Positions 24,533-33,568 are shown, counted from the first letter of the stretch. The stretch: DNA of 64,000 bases from Streptomyces sp. BK340 (GCF_007827595.1 NZ_VISR01000010.1:186001-250000), one strand, 5' to 3'. The notes: generated by a model from the letters alone, not told the origin. Program-made: numbers and translations.

Positions 24533-25432
24533 ATGACCCGCACCATCACCGTAGGTCTCGACGGCTCACCGGAAAGTCGGGCCGCCGCCGAATGGGCGGC
24601 CCGTGAAGCAAGCCTGCGCTCCCTGCCGCTGAAGCTCCTGCATGTCTTTGAGCGCGTGCCCGGGGCCCGGGAAGCACTGCCCGGCAGCGAGACCGATGAG
24701 GACTGGACCGAGAGGATCCCACGTGAGTCGGCGGAGGGCCTCCGGTTGCGCCACCCAGGTGTCGAGGTGATCACCGATCGGGTCACCGGCAAGCCGGCCG
24801 AGGCCTTGGCGGAGGCGGCGGACGCCGCAGAGCTGCTGGTGCTCGGCTCACGCGGCTTCGGCGGGGTCGGCGGGTTCGTGATGGGCTCGGTCAGCCTGGC
24901 CGTCATCGCCCACGCCGCACGTCCGGTGGTACTGGTCCGGGCCGGAGAACAGGCAGCCGACGAGCACAGGACGGACCCCGCGGGTGTCCCGTCGGCCGCG
25001 ACCGCCTTCCGGCCCGTGGTCGTCGGCCTCGACACCGACCACCCGGACGAGACGCTCCTGGAGTTCGCCTTCGACGCCGCCGTGCGCCGGGACGCCTCCC
25101 TGAGAGTCGTGCACGGCTGGCCCGAGCCGCCCACCTCCTTCTACCGCTTCTCCGGTGACGCCGAACTCTACGACTCGCTCGAGCGCCGGCAGGCCACCGT
25201 CCTGACCGAGGCGCTGCGTCCCTGGCGGCAGAAGTACCCGAACGTCGAGGTGATCGAGGCGAGCCGTTGTGGCAGTGCCGCGGAGGTCCTCGTCAACGCC
25301 TCCAGTGACGCTTCCCTGGCCGTCGTCGGCCGGCGTATCCGCACCCGCCCTCTCGGTGCCCACATCGGCCATGTCACACACGCCGTTCTGCACCACGTGG
25401 TCGCGCCCGTTGCCGTGGTCGCGCACGACTGA
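24533..25432 (+). CDS. Universal stress protein, tandem UspA domains
   Basis: A 299-residue two-domain Usp. Domain 1 begins ITVGLDGSPESRAAAEWAAR and has the loop GSRGFGGVGGFVMGSVSLA; domain 2 begins VVVGLDTDHPDETLLEFAF and has a degraded loop (GRRIRTRPLGAHIGHVTHA). ATG at 24533 follows GAGAGGTGGAG. It is the first gene of a short plus-strand run (this gene, an alcohol dehydrogenase remnant, another Usp) driven by the paired boxes upstream. Confidence 0.92.
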   Translation: MTRTITVGLDGSPESRAAAEWAAREASLRSLPLKLLHVFERVPGAREALPGSETDEDWTERIPRESAEGLRLRHPGVEVITDRVTGKPAEALAEAADAAELLVLGSRGFGGVGGFVMGSVSLAVIAHAARPVVLVRAGEQAADEHRTDPAGVPSAATAFRPVVVGLDTDHPDETLLEFAFDAAVRRDASLRVVHGWPEPPTSFYRFSGDAELYDSLERRQATVLTEALRPWRQKYPNVEVIEASRCGSAAEVLVNASSDASLAVVGRRIRTRPLGAHIGHVTHAVLHHVVAPVAVVAHD

Positions 25433-25450
25433 CTCACCCGAGGAGAACCC

Positions 25451-25528
25451 ATGAAGGCAGTAGCCGCGCGGCTGCTCGGCGAGCCCCTGGTCGTCAAGGA
25501 GCCCTTCGACCTCGGCACGGGACGGTGA
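25451..25528 (+). pseudogene. Zinc alcohol dehydrogenase N-terminal remnant
   Basis: A 25-codon frame with its own AGGAG site, MKAVAARLLGEPLVVKEPF..., that looks like the first strand of zinc-dependent (AdhP-type) alcohol dehydrogenases and then ends. The rest of the ~340-residue enzyme is missing and the next Usp gene starts six bases after the stop. From memory the S. coelicolor Osd region has an intact zinc dehydrogenase among its Usp genes, so a deletion here is likely. Confidence 0.55.
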
Positions 25529-25533
25529 TCACG

Positions 25534-26406
25534 ATGGACCTTCCGGTCGTCGTAGGCGTCGACGGCTCCGAACCGAGCCTGCGGGCCGTGGACTGGGCGG
25601 CCGACGAGGCCGCCCTCCGTGGGGCGCCGCTCCGGCTGGTGTACGCCTCGCTCTGGGAACGGTACGAAGGCGCCCTGCTCGCCCAGGAACTCGGCAAGCC
25701 GTTGGAGGAGGTGATGGCCCAGGACGTCGTGGGCACCGCGCGACACCGAGCCCAGCACCGCCAACCCGGGGTGAAGGTCACCACCGACGTGCTGCCCGAG
25801 GAGCCGGAGTACGGACTCGTACGAGAGAGCCGCAGCGCGCTCGCGGTGATCCTGGGGTGCCGGGGCCGCAGCGGGATCGCCGAGGCGCTCCTCGGTTCCG
25901 TCAGCCTGACGGTCGCCGGGCACGCGCACTGCCCGGTGATCGTGCTGCGCGGCAGCCACGACAACCAGGCCCGCTCCGGGACCCGAGGCCGTATCGTCCT
26001 CGGCGTCGGCGAGAAGCCGACGGGCTCGGCCGCCGTACGGTTCGCCACCGAGGAAGCCGTGCTGCGCGGAGTCCCCTTGGAAGCCGTACGGGCCTGGCGA
26101 CGCCCCGCACACGCGACCACCGGCCACCCCCAGCTCGTGGGGGAGCCGGCGCACCTCTTCCAGCAGCTTGCCGTCGAGGCGTTGGAGGAGGCCCTCCGCG
26201 ACGCACCGGCCGACCTCGAAGTGCACCGCCGCACCGTCGAGAGCCATGCCCGCGACGCCCTGCTGGCCGCCTCCCACGAGGCCGACCTGCTGGTCGTCGG
26301 CGCCCGGCGCCGCCCCGGCCACTTCGGACTCCAGCTCGGCCGGGTCGCCCACGGCGTACTGCACCACGCGGCGTGCCCGGTGGCCGTGGTACCCGAACTT
26401 TCCTGA
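25534..26406 (+). CDS. Universal stress protein, tandem UspA domains
   Basis: A 290-residue two-domain Usp. Domain 1 begins PVVVGVDGSEPSLRAVDWAA with loop GCRGRSGIAEALLGSVSLT; domain 2 ends GARRRPGHFGLQLGRVAH. It is a clear paralogue of 2273 (shared YASLWERYEG and GHFGLQLG segments). ATG at 25534 follows GGTGATCACG; GTG at 25525 is a possible alternative. It is probably co-transcribed with 24533. Confidence 0.9.
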   Translation: MDLPVVVGVDGSEPSLRAVDWAADEAALRGAPLRLVYASLWERYEGALLAQELGKPLEEVMAQDVVGTARHRAQHRQPGVKVTTDVLPEEPEYGLVRESRSALAVILGCRGRSGIAEALLGSVSLTVAGHAHCPVIVLRGSHDNQARSGTRGRIVLGVGEKPTGSAAVRFATEEAVLRGVPLEAVRAWRRPAHATTGHPQLVGEPAHLFQQLAVEALEEALRDAPADLEVHRRTVESHARDALLAASHEADLLVVGARRRPGHFGLQLGRVAHGVLHHAACPVAVVPELS

Positions 26407-26484
26407 CAACACCGGCAATCCTTCCGACAACCGAAGACGACATCCGGAGCCCTGAGCATCGGGGGTCCGGCAGCCGCGGCGCTC

Positions 26485-26710
26485 CTGACACTCCGCCCGC
26501 GTAGTGGGCGACGCACGCGGCGAGTGAGACGACGAACAGTTCGACGGGCGTGGGACCGATGTCGCCACCACCCGCATCGAGGGGCTGATCGGTGACGAGG
26601 GCGTGGCCCCGCATCGTCACCGTGAATGCCTGGTTCCCGAGGGGGCGCACCTCCACGCGACCGGGTGGCAGTGGGACGGGCGGGGCTGTGGGCAGGATCG
26701 TGTCAGTCAT
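26485..26710 (-). pseudogene. OsmC-family protein N-terminal remnant
   Basis: Starting at ATG 26710 the frame reads like the first ~70 residues of an OsmC/Ohr-type hydroperoxide reductase: FTVTMRGHALVTDQPLDAGG, then GPTPVELFVVSLAACVAHYA. The conserved cysteine (AAC) is present. After AHYA the similarity ends abruptly at about 26500, and the frame runs on into antisense of the Usp gene. The second half with the other catalytic cysteine is missing, so the protein is not functional. The start overlaps the stop of the M50 protease by eight bases, showing it was the second gene of that operon. Confidence 0.7.
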
Positions 26711-27887
26711 CACTTCTCCTTCGAAGGCTCGGGATGATGCCGGCGCCAGTGGGGCCGGGATGTACGGCGGCGGTCGGCCAGGCCAGGGCGCGGGTGATGT
26801 CGGCGATGGTGAGGATGCCGACGAGACGGCCGTTGTCGAGCACCAGGGCACGGCGTACGGGGCTTTCCTCCAGGCGGGGAAGCAGGTCGAGCACGGGCTC
26901 CTCCGGAGTGGCTGTCACGACCTCGCCGAGCGGGCGCATCACGTCGCGGACCGTCGTGTGCGCACGCGCTTGCGGTGGTGTCGCGTCCAAGCGCCGCACG
27001 GTGATCAGGCCGGAGACCGAACCGTCCGCCGCCAGGACCGGGAACGCCGAGTGCCGGTAGGGGCCGAAGGGGCCCTCGGCCAGGAAGTCGGTGAGGCTCG
27101 CCGTCGCCGGGACGGTGACCGGGTCGGGCGTCATGACCCGCCGGACCGGGACGCCGTCCAGTACGCCGCGGATCTGCGCTTGCCGGGCCTCCGCGGTGGC
27201 CGCGGTGATCAGGAACCAGCCGATCAGTGTGGGCCACAGGCCGGACAGGTCTCCGGTGAACAGCACGTCCGTGAATCCGGTCAGCACCATGAACCAGCCC
27301 AGTGCCCGGCCCGCCGCCGAAGCGCCCCGGGTGGCCTTCAATCGGTCACCGGTGCGGTGCCACAGGTACGCCCGCAGCAGCCGTCCTCCGTCCAGCGGGG
27401 CGGCGGGAAGCGCGTTGAACACGGCCAGCAGGACGTTGATCGCGGCCAGCCAGGCGACTGCCTCGACCACCAACCCGGACGCGTGCAGCGCCTCCAGCCC
27501 GACGGCTGCACCGGCCAGCACGGCACCGGCCAGCAGACTCGTGAGCGGACCCACGCCGGCGATCCGCAACTCGGCGGCCGGCGACGGGGCCTCGCCGCGC
27601 AGCCGGGCGGCGCCGCCCAGCATCCACAGGGTGATGCCCTCCACCTGGACGCCGTTGCGGCGGGCGACAACGGCGTGCGCCAGCTCGTGCGCGAGCAGCG
27701 AGACGAGGAACACGACAGCGGTCACGACGGCGAGAGCCCAGTACGCGATGGCGGAGTGACCCGGGTGGGCGGCGGGGAAGCGGCCGTGCGCCAGCGCGAC
27801 AGTGACCAGGGCGACGATGACCAGGACGCTCCAGTGCAGGCCGACCCGCACTCCGGCGATCCGGCCGAGGGGCAGTGTCTCGTCCAT
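26703..27887 (-). CDS. M50 site-2 protease with CBS domains (Rip3/Rv2625c type)
   Basis: A 394-residue integral membrane metalloprotease. About six helices carry the zinc motif HELAH (His67-His71) and the second site NALPAAPLDGG. The C-terminal third holds two CBS motifs (VRRVMTPDPVTVPATASLTD; VRDVMRPLGEVVTATPEEPV with RLVGILTIADITRAL). M50-CBS proteases cut transmembrane substrates, often anti-sigma factors, and the CBS part likely senses adenylates. The M. tuberculosis homologue Rv2625c is a DevR-regulon gene. ATG at 27887 was chosen because homology begins there and a GAGGCGAGG site precedes it. Paired dormancy boxes lie 129-162 nt upstream. Confidence 0.9.
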   Translation of the reverse strand: MDETLPLGRIAGVRVGLHWSVLVIVALVTVALAHGRFPAAHPGHSAIAYWALAVVTAVVFLVSLLAHELAHAVVARRNGVQVEGITLWMLGGAARLRGEAPSPAAELRIAGVGPLTSLLAGAVLAGAAVGLEALHASGLVVEAVAWLAAINVLLAVFNALPAAPLDGGRLLRAYLWHRTGDRLKATRGASAAGRALGWFMVLTGFTDVLFTGDLSGLWPTLIGWFLITAATAEARQAQIRGVLDGVPVRRVMTPDPVTVPATASLTDFLAEGPFGPYRHSAFPVLAADGSVSGLITVRRLDATPPQARAHTTVRDVMRPLGEVVTATPEEPVLDLLPRLEESPVRRALVLDNGRLVGILTIADITRALAWPTAAVHPGPTGAGIIPSLRRRSDD

Positions 27888-28015
27888 GAACCTCGCCTCA
27901 CCCTCCTGCTTTCGCCGCGCAGGACCCGCTTCCCGGCCCCGGCTGCGAACCATGCGGCTGTGCGTGATTCGCCCCGGGCACCTTCAGCGTGCGGCGGCAG
28001 GCGTCCTGGCTGGAG

Positions 28016-28049
28016 GGGCCGGTCGGCTCTCGTCGGGGACGGTCGGCCC
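28016..28049 (-). promoter_or_regulatory. Paired dormancy-type boxes, 20 nt apart
   Basis: GGGCCGGTCGGCTC at 28016-28029 and GGGACGGTCGGCCC at 28036-28049, again 20 nt start to start. The M50-CBS gene begins 129 nt to the left. Confidence 0.65.
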
Positions 28050-28279
28050 CGAAGCGGCGAGCACGCATGCGTGCCGCGAGTAGCTGGTCAGCCTTTCCAT
28101 CCACGCGCCGCTCAACGAACGCTCCCGCGTGGGTCCGCCCGGGAAAGGTGTCAGCTGGTGGCGGTCCGGCTGAGCCGGGCTCCGCCTGCTCGCCGGGGCG
28201 AAGCGCCTACCGGGCTGCTGCCTGATCGCGGGGGATCCTGCTTGCGCCAGATGAGAATGAGCCGCTCCCGCTCTGAAAT
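28050..28279. other. Intergenic region without a gene
   Basis: About 230 bp between the paired boxes and the 30-nt palindrome. Frames here are short and have no recognisable homology on either strand. Nothing further is seen. Confidence 0.45.
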
Positions 28280-28309
28280 GCGGCGCGCGTACGGCCGTAC
28301 GCGCGCCGC
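28280..28309 (-). terminator. 30-nt perfect palindrome after PNPOx-like gene
   Basis: GCGGCGCGCGTACGG pairs perfectly with its own complement, giving a 30-nt palindrome without a loop, 30 nt beyond the stop of the gene ending at 28340 (minus strand). It is most simply the terminator of the PPDK/PNPOx operon. Confidence 0.6.
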
Positions 28310-28339
28310 CTCCTTCGTGGTCCCGCGCAGTCGGCGAAA

Positions 28340-28795
28340 TCAGCCGTCCGTCGACCAGTCGGGCCTTGCGGCCAGAAGAACCCCTGTCACCAGGTCGGGA
28401 TGGATACGCACCGCGTGGTCCACGCCCGGCTGGGCCGCCCATGGCTCCAGCAGCCCCCGGATACGGGTCAGTTCCTCATCGTCGGTCACCACATGCGCGT
28501 AACCCGTGACCACCACGCTCCAGCCGAGACGCGTGTCCGGATCGATGGCGTCGGCCTCGTAGGCGACCACCACACCGATGCCGGCGTCCTGTTGTGCCTG
28601 AGAGGTCAGGGCCGCGCCCTCATGGGTGCGGATGATGATGTCGCCGCCGTCCAGGACGTGGTTGACCGGGCGGACGGTGGGCAAGGCCTGCCGGGTGAAG
28701 ACGACTCTCCCCAGGGACACGCTGCCCAGCAGCCGCAGCGCTTCGGCACGGTCTAGCTCGATGCGGCGATGTGGCGGCTCGTTGTCACGGATCAT
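28340..28795 (-). CDS. Pyridoxamine 5'-phosphate oxidase-like flavin/F420-binding protein
   Basis: A 151-residue split-barrel protein. Features are RAEALRLLGSVSLGRVVFTR, ALPTVRPVNHVLDGGDIIIR and GWSVVVTGYAHVV, the pattern of the PNPOx-like group with FMN, F420 or heme as possible ligands. Members of this group, e.g. Rv3129-like proteins, occur in the DevR regulon. It overlaps the PPDK stop by 11 bp, so it is translated from the same message. The substrate is unknown. Confidence 0.85.
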   Translation of the reverse strand: MIRDNEPPHRRIELDRAEALRLLGSVSLGRVVFTRQALPTVRPVNHVLDGGDIIIRTHEGAALTSQAQQDAGIGVVVAYEADAIDPDTRLGWSVVVTGYAHVVTDDEELTRIRGLLEPWAAQPGVDHAVRIHPDLVTGVLLAARPDWSTDG

Positions 28796-31562
28796 GGCTG
28801 GCTTCTTCGTGGGTGCCTGGCTTTTTTGCAGTGTCGTTCGGTCCTCCCTCAGGGGCCTGACGCCCCGGCGCCGTTAACCGGCTGTCACCGTTGTCGATCC
28901 CGCCGAGAGCGGCCCGGCCGGCCTCGAGACGTGCCACCGGGACCCTGAACGGCGAGCAGGAAACGTAGTTCAGATCGACGGTGTGGAAGAAGTGGATCGA
29001 CTCCGGGTCACCGCCGTGCTCGCCGCAGACGCCTGTCTCCAGGTCCGGCCGGGCGGCGCGGCCCTCCTCGACGGCGATCCGGACCAGCCGGCCCACGCCG
29101 TCGCGGTCGAGCGTCTCGAACGGTGACGAGGCGAAGACGCCCTTGTCGAGGTAGGCGGAGAAGAAGGCCGCCTCGACGTCGTCGCGGGAGAAGCCCCAAG
29201 TGGTCTGGGTGAGGTCGTTGGTGCCGAAGGAGAAGAACTCCGCCTCCTCGGCGATCCGGCCCGCCGTGAGCGCGGCCCTGGGCAGCTCGATCATCGTGCC
29301 GACGGGGCAGCGGACCCGTACGCCGGTCTCCTCGCCGACGTCGGCCAGCACCCGTGCCACCTCCTCGCGGGCGAGCCGCAGTTCCTCGACCGCCCCGACG
29401 AGCGGCACCATGATCTCCGCCTGGGGCGAACCCCCGGCGCGCGTCCGCTCGACCACCGCCTCGGCGACCGCTCGCACCTGCATGGCGACCAGCCCCGGCA
29501 CGACCAGTCCGAGCCGCACCCCGCGTAGGCCGAGCATCGGGTTTTCCTCGTGCATCCGGTTCACCGCGTCGAGCAACTCCACGTCGTGCGCGTCCGCTGG
29601 GCGGCCCGCGGCTTCGGCAGCGCCGACGCGTACGGCCAGCCCGGTACGGTCGGGCAGGAACTCGTGCAACGGTGGGTCGAGGAGCCGGATGGTGACGGGC
29701 AGGCCGTCCATCGCCTCGAGAATGCGTGTGAAGTCCTGTCGCTGGAGCGGAAGAAGGGCCGCCAGAGCCTTGTCGCGCTCGGCTTCCGTACGGGCGAGGA
29801 TCATCTCCTCGACCAGCTTGCGCCGCTCGCCGAGGAACATGTGCTCGGTGCGGCAGAGCCCGATGCCCTGCGCGCCGAACCGTCGGGCGCGGGCCGCGTC
29901 CGCCGGCGTGTCCGCGTTGGCCCGGACCTCCAACCGCCTCACCACGTCGGCGTGTTGCAGGGCGCGGGCCACGGCGGCGACCACGCTGTCCGCCTGCTCA
30001 CCGGACTCGAGATAACGCATCGTCGCCGAGGCGACGAGCGGGACCGCGCCCGCGTACACGGCGCCGGTGGAGCCGTCCACCGAGATGACGGTTCCCTCCT
30101 CGACGACCGTGCCGTCCCGGGCGGTGAAGCGCCGCGCGTCGCTGTTGACGATGATGTCCTGCGCGCCGCACACACAGACCCGGCCCATCCCACGGGCGAC
30201 TACGGCCGCGTGGCTGGTCTTGCCGCCCCTGCTGGTCAACACCGCCTGCGCGGCGACCATGCCGGGCAGGTCGTCGGGCGTGGTCTCCTCGCGCACCAGC
30301 ACCACCTGCTCGCCGGCGGCGGCACGCCGTACCGCCGCCGCGGAGTCGAACACGGCCGCACCGGCCGCCGCTCCCGGGGAGGCGGCCACGCCATGGGCGA
30401 TCGGCGTGCCGGCCTGGTCGGTGTCGAAGCGGGGGAACATCAGCCGGGCGAGCTGTGCACCGTGCACGCGGTTCAGGCCCTCGTCGGCAGTGACGAGTCC
30501 CTCCTCGACCAGTTCCGCGGCGATGGCGAAGGCGGCCTCGGCCGTACGTTTGCCGACCCGGGTCTGCAGCATCCACAGGGTGCCGCGCTCGATGGTGAAC
30601 TCGATGTCGCACAGGTCGCGATAGTGCCGCTCCAGCGTCTGTGCGTGGTTGCGGAGCTGACGGTAGGAGCGCGGGTCCAGCCGCTCGAGTTCGGTGAGGG
30701 GCAGGGTGTCGCGGATGCCGGCGACGACGTCCTCTCCCTGCGCGTTCGGCAGGTAGTCGCCGTACAGGCCAGGGCGGCCCGTGGCCGGGTCGCGGGTGAA
30801 GGCGACGCCGCTGCCGGAGTCGGGGCCGAGGTTGCCGAACACCATGCGCTGCACGGTGACCGCGGTGCCCAGGTCGTCCGGGATGTGCTCACGCCGCCGG
30901 TAGAGGCGTGCGCGCTCGGCGTTCCAGGACCGGAACACGGCGAGGATCGCCTGCTGCAGTTGCAGGGCCGGGGACTGTGGGAAGTCGCGGCCCGTCTCGT
31001 CGCGGATGAGGCGCTTGTACGTCTCCACCAGCCAGGCCAGGTCGGAGGCGTCGAGATGGAGGTCGTCGGGGGCCTCGCGAGCCTCCTTCATCAGGGTCAT
31101 GGCCTCGTCGAACAGGGCCGGGTCGACGCCCATGACCGTGCTGCCGTACATCTGGACGAGTCGACGGTAGGAGTCCCAGGCGAAGCGCTCGTTGCCGGAG
31201 GCCTTGGCGAGGCCGAGCACGGAGGCGTCGTTCAGGCCGATGTCGAGGACTGTCTCCATCATGCCGGGCATGGAGAAGCGGGCCCCGGAGCGGACGGACA
31301 GCAACAGCGGATCGTCCGGCTGCCCCAGCCGCCGCCCAGTGACGGTCTCCAGCGCCGACAGGTGCCGGGAGACCTCCGCCGACAGACCCTCCGGCTCCTC
31401 GCCGGTGGCGAGGAAGGAGCGGCAGGCCTCGGTGGTGACGGTGAACCCCGACGGCACCGGGAGGCCCAGCCGGGTCATCTCGGCGAGGTTGCTGCCCTTG
31501 CCGCCGAGCAGGTCGGCCAGGTCACGGTTACCGTCCCGGAAGTCGTACACGTAACGGACCAT
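28785..31562 (-). CDS. ppdK: Pyruvate, phosphate dikinase
   Basis: A 925-residue enzyme that interconverts pyruvate + ATP + Pi and PEP + AMP + PPi. The N-terminal nucleotide domain starts DFRDGNRDLADLLGGKGSNL; the swivelling domain has the phosphohistidine His451 in TSRGGKTSHAAVVARGMG; the C-terminal PEP/pyruvate barrel has the catalytic Cys846 in GVCGEHGGDPESIHFF. Length and motif positions match bacterial PPDK. ATG at 31562 begins the homologous sequence; the open frame continues to 32093 as antisense of the kinase. In the S. coelicolor Osd region a PPDK is also found, from memory. A perfect dormancy box lies 90 nt upstream. It may support PEP supply and PPi use during energy limitation. 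Confidence 0.95.
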   Translation of the reverse strand: MVRYVYDFRDGNRDLADLLGGKGSNLAEMTRLGLPVPSGFTVTTEACRSFLATGEEPEGLSAEVSRHLSALETVTGRRLGQPDDPLLLSVRSGARFSMPGMMETVLDIGLNDASVLGLAKASGNERFAWDSYRRLVQMYGSTVMGVDPALFDEAMTLMKEAREAPDDLHLDASDLAWLVETYKRLIRDETGRDFPQSPALQLQQAILAVFRSWNAERARLYRRREHIPDDLGTAVTVQRMVFGNLGPDSGSGVAFTRDPATGRPGLYGDYLPNAQGEDVVAGIRDTLPLTELERLDPRSYRQLRNHAQTLERHYRDLCDIEFTIERGTLWMLQTRVGKRTAEAAFAIAAELVEEGLVTADEGLNRVHGAQLARLMFPRFDTDQAGTPIAHGVAASPGAAAGAAVFDSAAAVRRAAAGEQVVLVREETTPDDLPGMVAAQAVLTSRGGKTSHAAVVARGMGRVCVCGAQDIIVNSDARRFTARDGTVVEEGTVISVDGSTGAVYAGAVPLVASATMRYLESGEQADSVVAAVARALQHADVVRRLEVRANADTPADAARARRFGAQGIGLCRTEHMFLGERRKLVEEMILARTEAERDKALAALLPLQRQDFTRILEAMDGLPVTIRLLDPPLHEFLPDRTGLAVRVGAAEAAGRPADAHDVELLDAVNRMHEENPMLGLRGVRLGLVVPGLVAMQVRAVAEAVVERTRAGGSPQAEIMVPLVGAVEELRLAREEVARVLADVGEETGVRVRCPVGTMIELPRAALTAGRIAEEAEFFSFGTNDLTQTTWGFSRDDVEAAFFSAYLDKGVFASSPFETLDRDGVGRLVRIAVEEGRAARPDLETGVCGEHGGDPESIHFFHTVDLNYVSCSPFRVPVARLEAGRAALGGIDNGDSRLTAPGRQAPEGGPNDTAKKPGTHEEASHDP

Positions 31563-31651
31563 CGCGGCGCTCCTCGGCTGTGCGGTCTGCATACGGTTCC
31601 AGCGTCGGCCGGGACCGCACCGTCGGGGAGGTGCCCACGGTCCCCACGACG

Positions 31652-31665
31652 GGGCCGATCGGCCC
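31652..31665 (-). promoter_or_regulatory. Dormancy-type box GGGCCGATCGGCCC, perfect
   Basis: The best copy in the window: a perfect palindrome, extended to 16 nt (31651-31666). It lies 90 nt before PPDK (minus) and 161 nt before the sensor kinase (plus), so it may serve both. Weaker copies are GTGCCCACGGTCCC at 31631 and GGGCCGTTTGGGCG at 31687. Confidence 0.7.
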
Positions 31666-31826
31666 CCGCGCCCGGTCGAGGGCACCGGGCCGTTTGGGCG
31701 GGGTGGCCGGTTGCCGCTTCGGCATGTCGTCCCCCGCGGGACAGGGATACCGTGGAGACGAGCCTCCGGTGCCGGGCGCCCGCACGCCGAGGGCCCGGGA
31801 GGAGCCGAGGGACCGGGAGGAGCACG

Positions 31827-33545
31827 GTGGGAACCCCGGAGCAGCTCCGCGAATTGCTGCCACAGCTGAAGCTTGACGAACTGCTGGAGGAGCTCCAGGC
31901 CAGGATCGACGCTGCCCGAGGGACCCGTGACCGTGTGCACAGCTTGCTGGGGGCGATTCTCTCCGTCGGCCGGGAACTGGACCTGGAGCAGGCCCTGCGC
32001 TCCATCGTGGAGGCGGCCGCGACCCTGGTGGACGCCGAATACGCGGCCCTCGGCGTCATCGGACCCGATGGCAGGACCCTGTCGGCGTTCCACACTGTCG
32101 GTGTCACCGAGCAGCAGATCGCCGCGATCGGTTCACTTCCCGAGGGTCACGGAATTCTCGGCGAGCTGATTCGCAACCCGGAACCTCTGCGTCTGGAGAA
32201 GCTGTCCCAGCATCCGGCCTCGTACGGCTTCCCGGCCCATCACCCGCCGATGAACAGTTTCCTGGGCTTGCCGATCCGCGTGCGCGACCAGGTCTTCGGC
32301 AATCTGTACCTGACCGAGAAGCGCGGCGGACTGCAGTTCGACGAGGAGGACGAGTCGGTGCTGGCCACGCTGGCCGTGGCCGCCGGCGTCGCCATCGACA
32401 ACGCCCGCTTGTACGCGGACTCCCGACTGCGTGAGCGCTGGTTGAGGGCGAACGCGGAGATCACCCACAGCCTGATGTCCGGCAGTGATCGCGCCGAGGC
32501 CCTGGACCTGATCGCCGAACGCGCCCGGGAGATCTCCGGCTCGGCCCTGGCCGCGGTCGCGATGCCTCTGGGGGGCAGCCGGTCGCTCAGCGTGGAGATC
32601 GCCGTCGGAGTGGACGCGGAAGCGCACCGGGGACTGGTGCTGCCACTGGACGAAACCCTGATGGGACTGGCGTTCTCCGCTGCCGCCCCGGTCACCAGCG
32701 ACGACGTCACCCACGACGACCGGGTCTCTCCCGAACCCCCGCGCTTCCACGGGCTCGGACCCGCCGTGGCCGTCCCCATCGGCACCGGCGAGGGCGGCGT
32801 GCGAGGGGTGGTGCTGCTGGCCCGCGAGGCCGGCCGGCCGGTGTACTCCGGCAAGGAGACCGAGATGCTGCTGGGCTTCGCCGCGCAGGCGGCGATCGCG
32901 ATGGAACTGGCCGAGCGCCGCCAGGACGCCCAGCAGATCGCGGTCCTCCAGGACCGCGACCGGATCGCCCGGGACCTGCACGACCTCGCCATCCAGCGGC
33001 TGTTCGCCACCGGGATGACGCTGCAGAGCGCCGGCCGCTTCATCGAGCACCCGGAGGCCTCCGAGCGGGTGCTGCGAGCCGTGGACGACCTGGACGAGAC
33101 CATCAAGATCATCAGGTCGGCGATCTTCGGCCTGCGGACCCGCCAGGACGCCACCGGCACCGGGCTGCGGGCCAGGGTCGTCAGGGTGGTAGGCGAGGCC
33201 GCGCCGGTCCTGGGCGTCGCGCCCGGCGTGCGCATGGAGGGCCTGCTCGACACCGATGTGCCGCGCGAGATCGCCGACCATGTCGTGGCCGTGCTCTCCG
33301 AGGCACTGGCCAACATCGCGCGGCACGCGCACGCCGGCCGGGCCGACGTGGGACTGACGACCGACGGCCGCGAGGTACGCCTGAAGATCTCGGACGACGG
33401 TGTGGGCATCCCGGCCGACGGCCGCCGCAGCGGGCTGCGGAACATGGCTGAGCGAGCGGAACAGCTCGGCGGGCTGCTGGAGGTGACCAGTCCCGACAGC
33501 GGGGGTGCCACGCTGGAGTGGCACGTCCCGCTGCCCGCGAAGTAG
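31827..33545 (+). CDS. DevS/DosT-like heme GAF sensor histidine kinase (OsdK type)
   Basis: A 572-residue soluble kinase: two GAF domains (about 55-200 and 225-370), a HisKA_3 dimerisation helix with the phospho-acceptor His385 in RIARDLHDLAIQRLF, and an HATPase domain (VGIPADGRRSGLRNM). Within GAF-A, His139 (HHPPMNSFLG) and Tyr161 (GNLYLTEK) fall exactly ten residues before His149 and Tyr171 of M. tuberculosis DevS, the heme ligand and distal tyrosine; His385 keeps the same offset to DevS His395. Heme-based sensing of O2, NO or CO is therefore likely. GTG at 31827 follows GGGAGGAG. No intact response regulator is adjacent. Confidence 0.92.
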   Translation: MGTPEQLRELLPQLKLDELLEELQARIDAARGTRDRVHSLLGAILSVGRELDLEQALRSIVEAAATLVDAEYAALGVIGPDGRTLSAFHTVGVTEQQIAAIGSLPEGHGILGELIRNPEPLRLEKLSQHPASYGFPAHHPPMNSFLGLPIRVRDQVFGNLYLTEKRGGLQFDEEDESVLATLAVAAGVAIDNARLYADSRLRERWLRANAEITHSLMSGSDRAEALDLIAERAREISGSALAAVAMPLGGSRSLSVEIAVGVDAEAHRGLVLPLDETLMGLAFSAAAPVTSDDVTHDDRVSPEPPRFHGLGPAVAVPIGTGEGGVRGVVLLAREAGRPVYSGKETEMLLGFAAQAAIAMELAERRQDAQQIAVLQDRDRIARDLHDLAIQRLFATGMTLQSAGRFIEHPEASERVLRAVDDLDETIKIIRSAIFGLRTRQDATGTGLRARVVRVVGEAAPVLGVAPGVRMEGLLDTDVPREIADHVVAVLSEALANIARHAHAGRADVGLTTDGREVRLKISDDGVGIPADGRRSGLRNMAERAEQLGGLLEVTSPDSGGATLEWHVPLPAK

Positions 33546-33568
33546 GCGTTCTCTCGGCGGGGTGGGGG

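Noticed and set aside
26707..26851. OsmC remnant as a longer 316-residue protein reaching 26851
   Set aside because: The upstream part overlaps the M50-CBS coding sequence in another frame; only the piece from 26710 resembles OsmC.
29550..31826. Upstream part of the 1331-codon frame leading into the sensor kinase
   Set aside because: Antisense to PPDK; kinase homology and a GGGAGGAG site begin at 31827.
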